A DNA stretch of 64,000 bases from Chthoniobacter flavus Ellin428 (GTDB lineage: Bacteria; Verrucomicrobiota; Verrucomicrobiia; Chthoniobacterales; Chthoniobacteraceae), in the NCBI RefSeq assembly GCF_000173075.1, contig NZ_ABVL01000032.1, positions 1-64,000 on the forward strand. The letters are read 5' to 3'. This document shows, in pieces, positions 43,601 to 47,498 of the stretch. Numbering within the stretch: position 1 is the stretch's first letter; every line of letters begins with the position of its first letter. The translations under genes were made by a program, and so were the position numbers. A model generated the notes under the pieces. That model saw only the letters and a list, made by a program, of their open reading frames with translations. It was not told the DNA's origin and searched no databases.

Positions 43601-45144
43601 GCGCCCATTTCGTGACCTCGAACAATAACCAGAGAGTCAACCTCGGCAGCGGAACGAACATCATCGACGCCAATACCTTCAATCTCGGCATTGTGAACAA
43701 CCGCGGCAATGGCAGTATCGGCTATGCGGCCGGTAATACCACCGGCACGCTGAAGGTTCGCGCTTTGGATGGGGTCGGACGCGCGATCATGAATGTCGCC
43801 TACGGCAATTCGCAGACGGGAGCGAGCCCAACCGAGACCGTGGATCTGACTGGTCACGATGCAGATCTATTACTGAACACGCTCAATATCGGTGGGCGGA
43901 CGCAGGTCTCCGGCGCTTCGTCCACGGGTATCTTCCGCTTCGACCAGGGCGTGCTCGATGTCCTCGGCGTCGTGCTCGGTGATCGTCGTGTCACCTCGGG
44001 CACCGGCGGAGCGACCGGCACGCTGGAACTGCTCGGAGGCAATGTAGACATCGGCGCGGGTGGCATTAGCATGGGGAGTAACACCGCGACAGCGGCGGGA
44101 AACACCGCCAGCGGCACGGTGAATATCGGTGGCGATGCGGATGTCACGGTCGGCGAAACGAGCGGGGTGAGTATCACCATGGGCCACTCGACGCTGGCTG
44201 GGTCGGTAGCGAATGCGACGCTCAACGTTACTGGTACTAGTCGACTGTCGGTGGCGGGTGACATTGTGGAAGCGACCGGCGCCGGCAACGCGGCGATCGT
44301 CTCCACGGTCACGCTGAATGGCGGCACGCTCGAGATGAATGGGCACAATCTCGGAACCGCGACCGAAGCGATCAATAATCTCAACTTCCAGTCCGGCACG
44401 CTGCGCAACGTGGGCGCGATCAACGGCACCGATGGGCTGACGAAGACGACCACGGGCACTTTGATCATGGAAGGCACCAATTCCTACACGGGGGTGACCA
44501 ACGTGAACGCGGGCACGTTGCTGGTACGAGGCAGCCTCAATGGTAGCACGGTGGCGGTGAACAACACGGGTATCCTGGGCGGCGCTCAAGGACTGGGCAC
44601 GGCGACCACGGGTTCAGTGACGGTGAACGCCGGCGGCACGCTTGCTCCGGGCGAGGCACCGGGAACAACCGGAATCCTGACGACCCTCGGGGACCTGACC
44701 TTTGGAGACGGCGCGATCTTCCAACTCGAGATCAATGGGACGACCGCCGGCAGCGGTTACGACCAGCAGATTGTCACGGGTAATACACTCATCAGCAGCA
44801 CCGATACGGTTTTGACTCTGGGCGGAACCTACGATCTGGGAGCGACCGGCGATATCTTCACCGTCATCCTCAACTCCGGAGGGATGACGACGACCGGATT
44901 TGCCAACGCGCCCAACGGCTCGATCATCACGGCGAGCAACGGGCAGGCCTATCAGATCAGTTACTTCGACGATGCAAGCACCGCGGCTTTCGAATTGTCG
45001 GGTGGCAATGACGTTTCGCTCCGGGCGATGACGATTCCGGAACCGAACGATTTCTCGATGCTGATCGCCAGCCTCGGCTTCGCGTTCGGCTTGCAACGCT
45101 TCCGCGGTGGCTGCCATTCCAAGAGAACTTCCTCGCAGCTGTAA
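22699..45144 (+). CDS. Giant PATR-repeat surface protein with PEP-CTERM tail (7481 aa)
   Basis: One uninterrupted ORF of 22.4 kb. Residues 1-35 form a signal peptide (core FALTFVLLAGVAISA). The body consists almost entirely of PATR-type beta-helix units of the form TKxGxGTLxLxGxNxYxGGT, then NxGTL, of which I can pick out more than twenty. Two different longer modules alternate six times (residues about 480-5850). Residues about 6633-6810 repeat a module found in the autotransporter at 9128. The end is a PEP-CTERM signal: IPEP at about 7446, a hydrophobic helix and a basic tail, so it is sorted to the outer surface by an exosortase rather than carrying its own barrel. GAGGG lies 10 nt before the ATG. 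It follows the pilin-like cassette by 15 nt in one operon. Likely a giant adhesin or surface-layer fibre; the function is inferred. Confidence 0.9.
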   Translation: MKKSTPVRAIGALCLRKGFWWFALTFVLLAGVAISANVLFWDPDTNATGNNSATQANLGGAGTWDTTTNNWWDGVATDTTWSNDNFDSAVFGGTSGGSVTLGAPIVVGRITFNTGGYTVKPSGTNTLTLQTADGDPAPVIVANANATIGVSGGAGLVGNQGMVKAGGGTLTVFGNNSGFVGTTTLKSGTLTLSGDVDVTPNGTTSLGTAQPITLQSGTLRFLNNSGVAQYNSDILLQGNATINVDHATTGSSGVIELGALTLGSNTLTTTNGNGYGLRFMGTTTLNSAISTINATFNPSAGIFDAAGATTLGGMVTGPGALNKIGSGTLFVYNALGGPDNDYAGGTNVLQGTLALGDTSSQLGSGRVIVSPGAVLRIEDNLNFFSIETSGAGLFLQSSSTAFGVLGLDGDFTPGTDALQNMKISPYGAAVQINTPTTTFLGDFNFANFGTGAAGTGKVFLGAIVNTTLNGFEGQLTPGPDNEYRLGANASSGVTLTLSIPNILNAGDNASLVVGTPIQNIVSITNGTGTVLISDSQNYGGLTTVNSGSTLTASVAASPDALPLGTGATKPVIDVYGTLNLTGGDFAQLAQTTLNVSQARGANGALNLNVTSNEFAGIGTVNERLKDTVVLNFNGGTFSFAGYNSGNVTGAPLISSQTIGEFNFSATNAVNVTSAATATTDQDAILTLTNVNRVNNGSITFAHTGATQPVLGKPSAGTSSDIRIFITNLNGAAPVVTNGMLAPYLLDVSNVPLAGGATTANSTTVTVTSTVGLAPGMIVTGANIPTGASIVSIIDGTSFQISRPATTNATGQSFTANGQQFVTYGPDGVAPAAFDVQATTAATLQAATASQIVTVDAGFNTTANASVYALRIGDNTLGGTNTITIGSGASAEDGAGLILNLATARTDTPNFTFGTGGNREAMIYVTGGQTATLSGLISATGLTKTGPNTLVLTGNNVNLNGTLTVDQGTLQGTVGAFNYRPIVLNAGTLNYDNGGSVRYLNDLIVNGDSTVTAGDVEMPMVGDVTINPRAGGNLDPIVFNIAQGLSVSGDLVLNGDVNWNQTRADRNNDVRARVLVSGKVTGVGAFNKWSGSTSQTGVTAFLNGANDYQGGTTVNGGTLESLTALGTPFSTGAITVNPGSILRIASPDNIHGNVLTLNSDLAGLAVLSLAYSGNVGVNGGLTGTMNFNSGNLGGPFSAVFAIDAMGYSGDIDLSTLGGGTAFLGTAIGGNFSGNLTPAAVNSLIPSLDGNAPEQFAGGVYRLGGGGSGFLNFTGAANQLTGNNAVQIGAISNVTQGASFVLQNGGQNNNASNGQGAVQIVNVNDYTGPTILNSGAITGSLASPGDLSVGNNNALGTSKIIFNGGALQAPTNTGLPFLTPVITLSNDVGFTGDATFDGSTNLVLTGTFPLADNQVGVTRTFTVNNTTGMTIIGGDIIDGAGTASLNGITKTGSGPIEFRGHNTYSGFTNVNGGTIVVESDSDISVNSQITFNGGALGVWNQSMSTDRDYILVGNGTFDVGDARTLTQVGPNGSDLGSIISGPGMFIKNGFGTLILNGTNANSGGNAVQINNGILQISANVNLGDPAVNGQIVAGGGTLRVDGTFTSARNILPNTNITTSLGLNITDENTFTSTGLLNNNGTGIFTILKTGAGTFINNSNNSLKRLVVTNGVFQSSSNTPVAAAASEIDLSGGTLRLQNLTANQAVVTPLTNFLGGGHIELQSADGFSSQFAPTSLDRIATGTLVISAGTSTLGGAGNTNAVRILPDNMNFAADRTAVTTTSNIVTVSNTADLEVGMTVTGQGIPANATITAINSPTSITISANATAANTYLTFGGAAPRANAVNNGIFPASVVTADAAGLASFTTNDPTNGIVAFTGYTAIGATPATFNTPTVVGDVGIGGTVLTGVNSLYALRTSGDITGGTLKIGSISNSREGGMIVNGNVRISSNLIIDPTSADARQVSSASGEGVFYVAPNVTLTLAGDLLANSFTKFGGGKVVFSGGNNSILGALTVQEGTLEVAPGAQFARLATDLVLNGQGTLDLNGNDARFSSLYNTAGVGGGIITNTGSSDASLTIFAPTATVAVPPSRAGVIGQNTNKVITGLASTADLQVGMSVSGTNIAGGAYIQSIDSPTQITIAAPGNNANVSPSTQTVTFGSSIFAGRIMDGPTNKLTFVKNGAGTVILGGFSTAAPRAGDNTFSGGTILNQGTLQIQNPLALGGADGSTPGVVTLFGGTLDLRDDGGGINGTIILGNQQTDGVDVVVAGPATINVDRFSSPNTGNVWQINDLTLSENTLSISGANNYGLRVAGTTTIAGDYAAINSLSDQANGNIQFDGQIVGAGALNKYGTAIQRVATINGSNNTYSGGTNIVSGSLQITATSGTPLGTGRVNVFPGAMLRIAGLDPTWQPGSFSSVPGQAQLHVLGYYNSLGVVALDNSFDPSSLLTAANFSNAYGSLGVALSNPFFTQTLDMSTIGDGRAFLTSGINTEVAYVASNLIPGVGNGVAPRTYRLAGGVSNLAFIGVDNVLNDLAGVGTSVQVGSLNSVFGSGGAIGMTGNSVILRNSNSYTGGTWIGKGSGLSLGVGGSPAGSTPLGSADGTVTGAPTDVIIYGTLQLENRLEASYFNAATGKNANNYILMPGGNINITDFAGQEAGGNGRWADTDANGGGLNLNGGSFRYNGAANLDSSERVGTFTVSKDSRILLDRSNNSGTVTLIVNDLPRVDHGVLQIQALQGGGTTANILGIPAQTTLQLQEGAGYDHLIINTPGSAATVLGGTTSMGAGAVNSGMAPGWIIDASANSFVTYNPTAANTGFQTLVTSGSPGASSVASNGTFTPGANQVGYSKVITGSGTISGSITLTANDIVDVNAGGGVTLNSPSTSVYALRTNRDINPTAANNTLTIASGALLSVGNTLNLNAAPAATNAAPLDMTVNFGVGGNAEALIYTSSSMTINAQINAAGLTHSAASNSQSVLTLTGDNHFTGPIVNNQGILQGTNTLSGIGLPVSGVFDDQDIYLSGANNRDASRLIIRAGVGDATSSVLASNVEATSQIGGTIFVNGDSRLDTNGGVFQRINNLTFADLGPMTPVGLALGNIYVAGTTTLGAHDNYIEGFFNTYSSSVFGGLVQGGTLTKFGNGTMLMAGTANTYASTVINQGGTNTASSIFGSLTRTGQPFGTGSITINPGAMLRIADASNITPNVVTLKSDGIALGGLAIAYNSSANIADLFGTGPGKVSMSSTGDYLGVIALDVTNYINPIDMGALEAAAGGKLWLGTSISATYMSPTLAPASDNVYRLGGGGNQGNLTIGGNGAYENVLTGTASVVIGAETAGSDNNGPAYINGNFGSIVLSTRNDFSGGVTLNNQAGLTLNNSYALGTGILYHNGGNLTLNNTVTIANEMDMIGDTFSTSSGGNAALTGEMKLAPQGVGGIVTLNMNGGGHLGFEGVISGSPGDGTSGSNIVKTGSQTIIFNGMNTYRGTTSVTTGFLGIGTDVYANAPGALGINDVPLILSSTGGFLLGGQITMDRSLMTSGTDEIRGQTLALSVISGGIAVTSGTIIIDETSTNNGTFRGGVIDIQGPISGAGTVQIGNANVQGSVRLSAQANGYGTNTFTGGLVLSAGRLQINSDTYYTGPADSPTILSGPLGTGTLTFGSGNGNAGGEIVAYGADRTVVNAMAAMSTAADTTVTFGGHYDLTFTRDLNINSDSSLRNRTFNVLASQGETSFLGDLTSSGAAGGRITKNGAGTLVLEGNNTFFGTTGTSLITLSAGVIRFSADMNLGRVSTTQSNFTISGAGALALEGTTPVTWDAASSNRNLNLTSSSGAIEVDDANGLFTMNTRVTGAFGLLKQGAGTLALNANNNQITNLVIGGAPVAAAANLAAGLSGGTVSTTATSGTPFGTASITLYDGTLSLVGGATAQALSIPTLNFGGDSDIQFNHGTTTSQLTGTTIARLNQGTLTLLPTTIAALGDTERLIAGNFAAFPVANGMLATPSVFVRLPGVGQDANFATYGANGFQLHTASTQGAFTTSDATLMVDIAGGSQVAPNSAFNVLALRTDSNITAAGPNSQINITNGGLILNGNAAPVIDPDLYFGDGTSTGEAIVYVRDGQTGAATLAGDFTAANFTKSGGGTLLISGTNNVMTSSPTTLPTLQINDGIVRFAGQSSLPNQGAVGISPMDTGTFDLAGQSLTVGALGGNAVASAATGIVMNSGAAASLEVFTRNGVTSNFNGLIEGDINLIASGRGTLILGYNNTYTGGTRIDAGPIASANGLYTGTGALQINSFNSLGAGPVILDGGTLDIRNPVAPNEVEDNIDVISLGSGDGYDFVISALNNFGSANTTSTINFNGTAGFQAIHSLTIDAPVLSTGGGTDNGLLVRGTTTLAGDTILNVGRALALGGKIEGSGATVTKIGGSTLYITNADRDAGANDVGGWAILQGTMEVRLSQGGSNPLGDGNEITLNGASLNLRHDGDNLSDPQVLDTFRTNDLLVGSFIPVTTVGYTSSANSTLDTRTISAGNNKTLQLGQLRFGGPLGTAFLSFNSGNTYSVEFTDGLSMIHDGALSFNQQNVTFDGNITGNGTLFKQGGAELDINTNATGNNPIGGTVLANGSTYFASWQGSTRTLNPNAKLPGGSITIQPNASLRFTAITNLNGGQIVDVRSNLSSLGMIGIGDDTEISNYNLRARGAAGVFDPSALTGSMGGGILALNDTYTHAIDLGRLGDGTWFLGSSSDGSGASVSSSVNGHYNGGALGAGAGFVGIGNDLPTYRLGGGGGTLYIGLEQPGSAANQLSGAANLVVGSPLTNGGFGSFGVTATSTTGSAGVILNQDQSYTGLTLVNHGSQLEFRGAMATSGYDVFGILVAGGTNGSFAGGPTPILRPGGEINLDNQFDLLPVGNVEGRWGDTTAVNLNSDIFRVIGNSAADLREVVGQVSASGGSYLIPQRAFGGRIMELNIAGLTRVGTATLSIESANSGALGSDERVTVAGADLASQLANIPGGIVNGMVGPWMFNGHDVQFLTYSDFGFVNAGFTRVANGTLSTSSSTLTDRSFISGTSTMAPGALLNTYALRSDANITLTSSGDTTAKIIIGSGGLMSNNAINITPGLVFGSIATPAQAIIVNNNNLVIGSTSNPSTSGQITATDIVKAGDGNMFMDAEQGSFSGPIALNRGGLFIRSGSTTAIPSSNAGGKGSVITINGYGLTVGFRSDATNGGTFFNNSVVIGQDNLLGIINFDRAVGTSVSDKVVGITGGITFAGAPGEQGQTLTLSVGNSMQFEAQGGIDFGPVGNSILNVPDVFVNNTRRTVFTVDGQLTGDGTFVKAGNGQMAVNNLNSLNDYTGGTDLLVGNLIVRAAANPVANDAITDITAGGLGTGPINLLGGVLFIQADADNTTTTRERINFSNDLHVLGNTQIDVNRNGIVSPAGTANDIRFASLSIGSQTLAVTGGNSYALEIGGTTTLLGNPTFNVSSADLVFRSEVDDGGGDNFIVKNGGATMWFNSANNFSGGIFVNSGALRFGDIVAGNNTANAGTGLITINPGANIQLQAATNLLPGQQVAVHSIPNALGTFLTFAVLDPTRVITSDSTGLLRIPTNYNIPLDLSAIGDGTFQLGTTGNNSYTAPTLGVGAGNIYRLSGGGQTLNINSFDNVLTGTARLVVGSLNSSGTLALGHVNDYTGGSTVVRSSTLQWTPSTTDVSPLGTGQVDVFGQTIAYGTGGNYKLNTFVFHPGATIRIDNNAGGNVNVDRWDDSTAVPLNGATLSFNGRSGAISTETYGDLTFAAGSRIALSSQGTGQVELSMPGFAREENGTMVFTTGAANRLGIAAGNNSERVLITGSAPAIADGMLPGYYVNGTDNTFVTYDAVTGFQDAAFTQNYGTTFGTGLTAGTDLVNVTATSTLSDDPVIHALRLANASLNNGTGQFNTITFAESGSSMGGVIVSGGNVTINPNLTFGVAGNQEALFYIEGGRTATVMSDITAGSITKFGTGVLQINKDQNDAARGPGQGYSGGWVVNEGQLTVTSFGGLGNAVASNTVTLVRSASSVPVLRLQINNASNSQTNTGNVLNQMFTSGKIIAVDDATISYDSGADDRSNSIADLEVRNTGGDLLDARLHFDIVHLRVVLQAGHLTLDGNGIIDVNASSVGGVTSGSSVGLSVADISGAGRLTKWGNGVLYVRGDSNGYTAPVNIEQGAISVSSNGALGTGAITVNRFGILDVAMANYTPTNSSITYLPGSIERWSVDGARTGNINLGGGTLQIGMDQSNAVAGTTVVTLNGGSIEGYLRTDDNIWRSNNSQGAVYRTVNTGTSFILAGDSYLGQNITEGANGLDNGVQPNAFTPYTNAAAGVLLEIKGNISGIGGLTKQGYDTVTLSGHNTYSGGTTVMQGMLRIGANDSLLTTGALATNYDGVFDLNGFNQTVGELGAPAKTVDNSSGFITNTATTLNTLTVGNGYNADMTYGGVIQYNVALTKNGLGELMLTGANTFYGATIVNAGGLRLTHATGNVLDSLLNTASLTLANGTSLQLRTGTGAGRMTLIGSSGTVLTLGGNNLLSVEVGGGGGTGIALNAGAKAQVTGTVTVNVYGTSTGAGDHSIVISAPGGGLLTTNGSSGNFVLGKVFNNTDFIVTGLTQTDTLVQLNTQAEAALTAAYWVGGFSNEWAASGAGVSNWASDLTGTVSGLVPGPTTDVFLSAQNRVGQDNMVLGANMTIQSLTINSTSGDPVVLKGDDGKTLTITSASPITADAGAGSASLQGSIALTAPVATITVNSTNPLEIDGAISGGAITKTGTGTLVLAGANTFTGPTVIAQGTLKIGANNALPALGDLDFGTSDSTASSTTAGALDLSGHSTTVLNLGVFTNSTTAVNEITIGAGQVLQVDGALTVGPNVATANTTTKLTISGPGTLQVGTPSAPTLKNFSVGGSVANNFGNAATLDMSGLANFFANLGSGTFAVGDQTDSGGGGTGSSTLTLAVNNTIMASVFSTDGAHFVTSNNNQRVNLGSGTNIIDANTFNLGIVNNRGNGSIGYAAGNTTGTLKVRALDGVGRAIMNVAYGNSQTGASPTETVDLTGHDADLLLNTLNIGGRTQVSGASSTGIFRFDQGVLDVLGVVLGDRRVTSGTGGATGTLELLGGNVDIGAGGISMGSNTATAAGNTASGTVNIGGDADVTVGETSGVSITMGHSTLAGSVANATLNVTGTSRLSVAGDIVEATGAGNAAIVSTVTLNGGTLEMNGHNLGTATEAINNLNFQSGTLRNVGAINGTDGLTKTTTGTLIMEGTNSYTGVTNVNAGTLLVRGSLNGSTVAVNNTGILGGAQGLGTATTGSVTVNAGGTLAPGEAPGTTGILTTLGDLTFGDGAIFQLEINGTTAGSGYDQQIVTGNTLISSTDTVLTLGGTYDLGATGDIFTVILNSGGMTTTGFANAPNGSIITASNGQAYQISYFDDASTAAFELSGGNDVSLRAMTIPEPNDFSMLIASLGFAFGLQRFRGGCHSKRTSSQL
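24070..40560 (+). repeat. Six-fold super-repeat inside the giant PATR gene
   Basis: Two landmark modules alternate strictly. Module 1 ends in the motif YRL(G/A/S), usually followed by glycines, at 24144, 26472, 30217, 32562, 36972 and 39556. Module 2 holds a VTY/ATY/LTY-x-GF core and then the phrase VYALRxxxNI, at about 25150, 28270 (degenerate, TGYTAIG), 31090, 34690, 37720 and 40220. The mean period is about 3 kb. PATR units lie between them. This indicates duplication of a whole about 1000-residue block, now well diverged. Confidence 0.75.
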
Positions 45145-45306
45145 TGACGACGGCGGGAAAACAGCTGAGCACGCCGGTTCGAAGGTTCTCGCTGGGAAAA
45201 CCGCGCCGGTCATTCATTACTTGTGATGCCACCCGCCGAAATCTCCCGGCAAGACGGTGACTTGAGCGATTCTGAGCCGAGCCAATGCGACGCGACTTGA
45301 AGGTAC

Positions 45307-46509
45307 TCAACTCGCCGACATTTCCCGGACGAAGCGGAAGAGCACGATCTCGGATTTGGTGCCCACGCGGACCGGCGGGCCCCAGGTGCCAACACCGTTG
45401 CTGGTGAAGACGAGAAGCTTGCCCAATCGGCTCAAGCCGTAAGCAAAGGGACCATAAATCCGCGATACGAAGTAGATCCAGGGCCAGAACTGGCCGCCGT
45501 GGGTGTGGCCCGAAAGCTGGAGCGAGATGCCTTCTTCTTCCGCCACGGCGAGGTTTGCCGGCTGGTGGGCGAGGAGGATGCTCGGCCGCTGCGCATCGAG
45601 CTCGACCTGACGCAGGATGCTGCGGAGTTGCTCCGGATCGCCGGCTTCCGCATCATGCACCCCGACGATTTGCAGGCCGTCGAGCGAGACCTTTTCGTTG
45701 TTCAGCACCCGGATGCCGGTGCGTTTGACGGCATCGAGATAGATGCTGCGCTCCGCGAATTCATCGTGATTTCCGGTGACGTAGAAAATGCCCCGGGGCG
45801 GCGAAAAGCGGTGCCAGGGCGCGACGAGGCGATCCAGGCCGATGGGTGTGCCATCGAAGAGATCGCCGCTGATCAGGACGGCATCCGGTTGCAGAATGCG
45901 AAGACGGGAGATGATGCGACGCAGAAAGCCCGGCCCCGAAAGATGGCCGAGGTGCACATCGGTGAGCAGCGCCATGGTCCGGCCAGCCCACGCTTCGGGC
46001 AGATTCGGTAGCGGAACAACTACGCGAGTGACGCGCGGCGACGAGGCATTGATCAGCCCGTAGAGGGTGGTGAGCAGCGCGCTGCCAAAGAGGAGCACGG
46101 CGATACCGAACCGCGGCCAAGTCCAGCCGGCGAGGGTTGCCGCGCCATCGACGATCCAGCAGGCGATCGCGGCGAAGAAGGCATAGTTCAGAGCCGCCAG
46201 CCAGGTGGCCGAGACGGTGTAGAGGGTGCGCAGCAGGGGATTCGAATAACGAAAGCCGAGAAGGGTGGTGGCGATGAAGGCGATGGCCAGGGCCGCGGGG
46301 AGGATCTGCCAATGGCTCCACCCAGGAATGCCGAAGAAGTGGCTCAGCGTGGAGCAGACCAGGGCGTTGGCCGACAGCAGGACCGTCGACATGATGGTGA
46401 CCATCAGGGCCACCCGGCCCAGCAGCCTTTCAGGAATAGCGGAGGAGGATTCCGACTCGGCCGGGGAGAAGACGGGCGGTTCGTTAAATTCGGAAGCGGA
46501 CGTAGTCAT
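45307..46509 (-). CDS. Membrane-anchored metallophosphoesterase (YkuE/YaeI type)
   Basis: A 400-aa protein with an N-terminal membrane part and a C-terminal calcineurin-like phosphoesterase. Four transmembrane helices lie at about residues 30-140 (for example ILPAALAIAFIATTLLGF and FGIAVLLFGSALLTTLYGLI). The catalytic domain shows all metal motifs in order: LLTDVHLGHLSG, ISGDLFDG, VTGNHDE, LLAHQP and LSGHTHGGQ. This subgroup hydrolyses phosphate esters or lipid A-type pyrophosphates at the membrane. I chose the ATG at 46509 (MTTSASEF); an open frame extends upstream across the divergent promoter region and is not coding. It is divergent from a TetR regulator 122 nt away, which may control it. 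Confidence 0.88.
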   Translation of the reverse strand: MTTSASEFNEPPVFSPAESESSSAIPERLLGRVALMVTIMSTVLLSANALVCSTLSHFFGIPGWSHWQILPAALAIAFIATTLLGFRYSNPLLRTLYTVSATWLAALNYAFFAAIACWIVDGAATLAGWTWPRFGIAVLLFGSALLTTLYGLINASSPRVTRVVVPLPNLPEAWAGRTMALLTDVHLGHLSGPGFLRRIISRLRILQPDAVLISGDLFDGTPIGLDRLVAPWHRFSPPRGIFYVTGNHDEFAERSIYLDAVKRTGIRVLNNEKVSLDGLQIVGVHDAEAGDPEQLRSILRQVELDAQRPSILLAHQPANLAVAEEEGISLQLSGHTHGGQFWPWIYFVSRIYGPFAYGLSRLGKLLVFTSNGVGTWGPPVRVGTKSEIVLFRFVREMSAS

Positions 46510-46631
46510 GAGTGGGTGTTTTGCCTCGCCCGCCTTCGCGGGCGGCTCCGGGCATGTAGACGCTGGAAACAATGTTGTCAATGGAAACATGCTGCGCTTT
46601 CTTATCCGGCGGTGTAAGCTCCGCCGCCCCA
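46510..46631. promoter_or_regulatory. Divergent promoter region with a short direct repeat
   Basis: The 122-nt gap between the phosphoesterase and the TetR gene contains TGGAAACAATG and TGGAAACATG as a direct repeat, flanking TTGTCA (46565-46591). TTGTCA read forward and TTGACA read in reverse give -35-like elements for both directions, so a regulator bound here could control both genes. The operator call is inferred. Confidence 0.35.
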
Positions 46632-47255
46632 ATGAAAACGTCTCCCCGCCCATACCATCATGGTAGTCTGCGCGAAGCCTTGCTCCGCGCGGGGGAGCGT
46701 GCCCTCGAAAGTGGTGGCGTTTCGAATCTTTCGTTGCGCGAACTCAGCCGGGAACTGGGGGTCAGCCATACCTCGCCACGCCGTCACTTTGCCGGCAAAC
46801 AGGCTCTGCTCGATGCCCTCGCGCTGCATGGTTACGAGCGGCTCGGTGCGACGCTGGGGCGAGCGGCCAAAGAGGAAGGTGCTTTCGATGTGCGGCTGAC
46901 CAGGTTGGGCCGCGCCTATGTGAGCTTCGCCCTGAAGCACCCGGCGCTGCTCGTCCTCATGTCCGAGGCCAAGCATCGTCCAGATGCGCCGCGCGAGTTG
47001 TTGGAGGCCAGTGAGAAGGCGCTCGCCCATACACTGGCGGTCTTTGCCGAGGGACAGGTCAAGGGAGAGGTCGTCGCCGGGGATCCACTGCGCTTTGCGC
47101 TGGTCGTCTTTGCGGCCTTACAGGGATTGGTGGCGCTTTCGACCAATGGCAAGTTCAAGGGCGAATCGCTGGATGATTTGATCGGGGAGATCATCGAGCG
47201 CCTTACCTTGGGCTTGCGTCCGCGGGTCGCTGGGCGTGGACGGGTGAGGCGGTAA
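46632..47255 (+). CDS. TetR/AcrR family transcriptional regulator
   Basis: A 207-aa regulator. The N-terminal helix-turn-helix is complete: YHHGSLREALLRAGERALE, then LSLRELSRELGVSHTSPRRHF and AGKQALLDALALHGYERL. The C-terminal ligand and dimer domain is helical, with FVSFALKHPALLVLMSEA-like sequence of the WHG/TetR_C type. I chose the ATG at 46632 (MKTSPRPYHHG). It is transcribed divergently from the membrane phosphoesterase, the usual layout for local autoregulation. The ligand is unknown. Confidence 0.88.
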   Translation: MKTSPRPYHHGSLREALLRAGERALESGGVSNLSLRELSRELGVSHTSPRRHFAGKQALLDALALHGYERLGATLGRAAKEEGAFDVRLTRLGRAYVSFALKHPALLVLMSEAKHRPDAPRELLEASEKALAHTLAVFAEGQVKGEVVAGDPLRFALVVFAALQGLVALSTNGKFKGESLDDLIGEIIERLTLGLRPRVAGRGRVRR

Positions 47256-47305
47256 GGAAAGCGACGGCCTGTCAGGATATGTCGCCTGCCCCCTGGCGCC
47301 TACTA

Positions 47306-47360
47306 CGCCGATGTGCTCGCGAAAGCTAAGGTCGAGTCTGCCGCCAGGTTAAAGGAATGA
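47306..47360 (+). pseudogene. Relic of the 3' end of a GFO/IDH/MocA gene
   Basis: The stretch reads YADVLAKAKVESAARLKE followed by a stop. The last 54 nt match the end of the intact oxidoreductase gene (49657-49710) at 45 of 54 positions, and the peptide there is ADVLAKAKAEAAAKLKE. No open frame precedes it, so this is a degraded tail of a paralogous copy that once lay upstream of the sugar isomerase gene. Confidence 0.7.
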
Positions 47361-47498
47361 ACGGGCATGCAGGCCAATGTCCAATCAGCCCTCTGGGCCT
47401 TGAAATGCAGCCCCGTTTGGGCGTTGCTTTCGGCGCCCGTGCAGGAGCAGGCTGCGCATCGTCCATCGTCCCCCCGATTCCGATTATTCAAATTCCAA

